Positions 47,628 to 48,224 of a stretch of DNA of 48,224 nucleotides are shown piece by piece. The DNA is from an uncultured Lachnospiraceae bacterium (GTDB lineage: Bacteria; Bacillota; Clostridia; Lachnospirales; Lachnospiraceae): assembly GCA_910587105.1 (NCBI GenBank), contig CAJUMB010000023.1, forward strand, positions 1-48,224, written 5' to 3'. How positions within the stretch are numbered: the first letter of the stretch is position 1; every line of letters begins with the position of its first letter. The notes below the pieces were generated by a model. That model saw only the letters and a list, made by a program, of their open reading frames with translations, had not been told where the DNA came from and ran no database searches. Both the position numbers and the translations under genes were made by a program.

Positions 47628-48224
47628 TGGCAAGGATTTTAATCGGGAATATCAAAGGCCCGCAGGGCATACCAGGGCAAGACGGGGCTGTAGGTCCAGT
47701 AGGGCCAGCGGGACCGCCTGGGCCAATGGGTGCAGTCGACAATACCACGCCTATCGAGTTTACGGAGGCGGCACAGAGGAAAAATCTGGTGTCTGGGGAT
47801 GCTATCAATGTGTTGTTCGGCAAGATTAAAAAGTGGTATGGCGATATATTGCCAATTCAAGAAGTGATTTATTCTAACGATACAAAGGAGGAAGCGTTAA
47901 ATAAGCTGAATAATCCATTGACTGTATTTAGGGCGGATAGAAGCAAGCCGTATTATATGCTGTTTAATGATTTAGTAGGCGATTCGTTATTAGGAGGGGG
48001 AGTTTCATGCATTTATGGATATGAAATATCGGGTCAGAATTACGGTATTCAGTTCATCCTATCATATGGAGTCAGGGGCAGTAAAAATATACTAAGAGTA
48101 CGTTCGAAATATGGCGGCTTATGGTCTGAGATATTCCCCATATACAACGGCTTATCAGGCTTAACCCCGGCAGACATCGGTGCGGCCAGCGTGGGGGAGC
48201 TGACGGGGTGTTGGAGAGCTTATA
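47627..48224 (+). CDS. Collagen-like tail fibre protein, cut at window end
   Basis: At least 199 codons, no stop in the window. GGAGG precedes ATG. A GXY stretch GPQGIPGQDGAVGPVGPAGP (from residue 11) is followed by a beta-rich region and, near the end, LTPADIGAAS, a motif often repeated at fibre tips. It likely binds the host surface. Confidence 0.8.
   Translation, partial: MARILIGNIKGPQGIPGQDGAVGPVGPAGPPGPMGAVDNTTPIEFTEAAQRKNLVSGDAINVLFGKIKKWYGDILPIQEVIYSNDTKEEALNKLNNPLTVFRADRSKPYYMLFNDLVGDSLLGGGVSCIYGYEISGQNYGIQFILSYGVRGSKNILRVRSKYGGLWSEIFPIYNGLSGLTPADIGAASVGELTGCWRAY

Larger units (their letters stand above)
10571..48224. mobile_element. Siphovirus-type prophage, right end outside window
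   Basis: From the tRNA-Thr 3' end onward the order is integrase, repressor/Cro switch, replication, late regulator, terminase, portal, capsid, tail and fibre, a standard temperate siphophage order. Packaging and head genes resemble the PBSX/SPP1 type. Lysis genes and the second attachment site are not in the window. The attachment core should lie in the T-arm/acceptor part of the tRNA (about 10545-10571), but no second copy is available to define it. Confidence 0.95.

Overview
The window is from a low-to-mid GC Gram-positive anaerobe, most likely a Lachnospiraceae-type Clostridium relative. This rests on AGGAGG ribosome sites, frequent GTG/TTG starts, the protein families present (GPH symporter plus PucR regulator, PBSX/SPP1-type phage genes, DUF669/Sak4-type recombination genes) and TTGACA/TATAAT promoters. 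I ran no database search; family names come from recognising motifs and length.

Left part, about 1-10,570, is host chromosome. It opens with a decayed IS256-type transposase, a small ribbon-helix-helix protein and an autoregulated MerR regulator. Next come a PfkB-family fructokinase on the minus strand and a plus-strand block: a uroporphyrinogen-decarboxylase-family protein, a GPH-type sugar symporter and a PucR/CdaR regulator. A divergent GH13 branching-enzyme-like protein and an MscS channel follow. A tRNA-Thr gene (anticodon CGU) at 10,499-10,571 closes the region.

From the 3' end of that tRNA to the window edge is a siphovirus-type prophage, cut off within its tail-fibre genes. (1) Lysogeny/accessory region 10,727-17,440: tyrosine integrase, a predicted small RNA, a type I toxin-antitoxin locus, a RelE-type toxin-antitoxin pair, ImmA-like protease and CI-like repressor, Cro-like regulators, an Abi-alpha (DUF4393) gene, small membrane proteins and two convergently overlapping XRE regulators. 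(2) Early/replication region 17,455-28,620, under a near-perfect promoter with palindromic operators: SbcC/RecF-like ATPase, Sak4-like ATPase, DUF669 protein, DEAH helicase, primase-helicase, a possible iteron array and a RusA resolvase. (3) A DUF1492/ArpU-like late regulator at 28,655, a leader hairpin, then packaging, head and tail genes: terminase subunits, portal, MuF-type head protein, scaffold, capsid, connectors, tail tube, tail chaperones, tape measure, tail hub and collagen-like fibres.

The most notable feature is that the MuF-type head protein (32,684-34,447) carries a C-terminal domain with RelA/SpoT-type nucleotide pyrophosphokinase motifs. It is followed by an overlapping small gene that may encode immunity and by a frameshifted Cys-rich gene. 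This matches the layout of phage-borne MuF polymorphic toxins. The second is a type I toxin-antitoxin locus whose two converging promoters and leaders are copies of each other in inverted orientation and share one terminator hairpin. With the RelE pair, the Abi-alpha gene and the paired XRE regulators, this prophage is rich in conflict genes.
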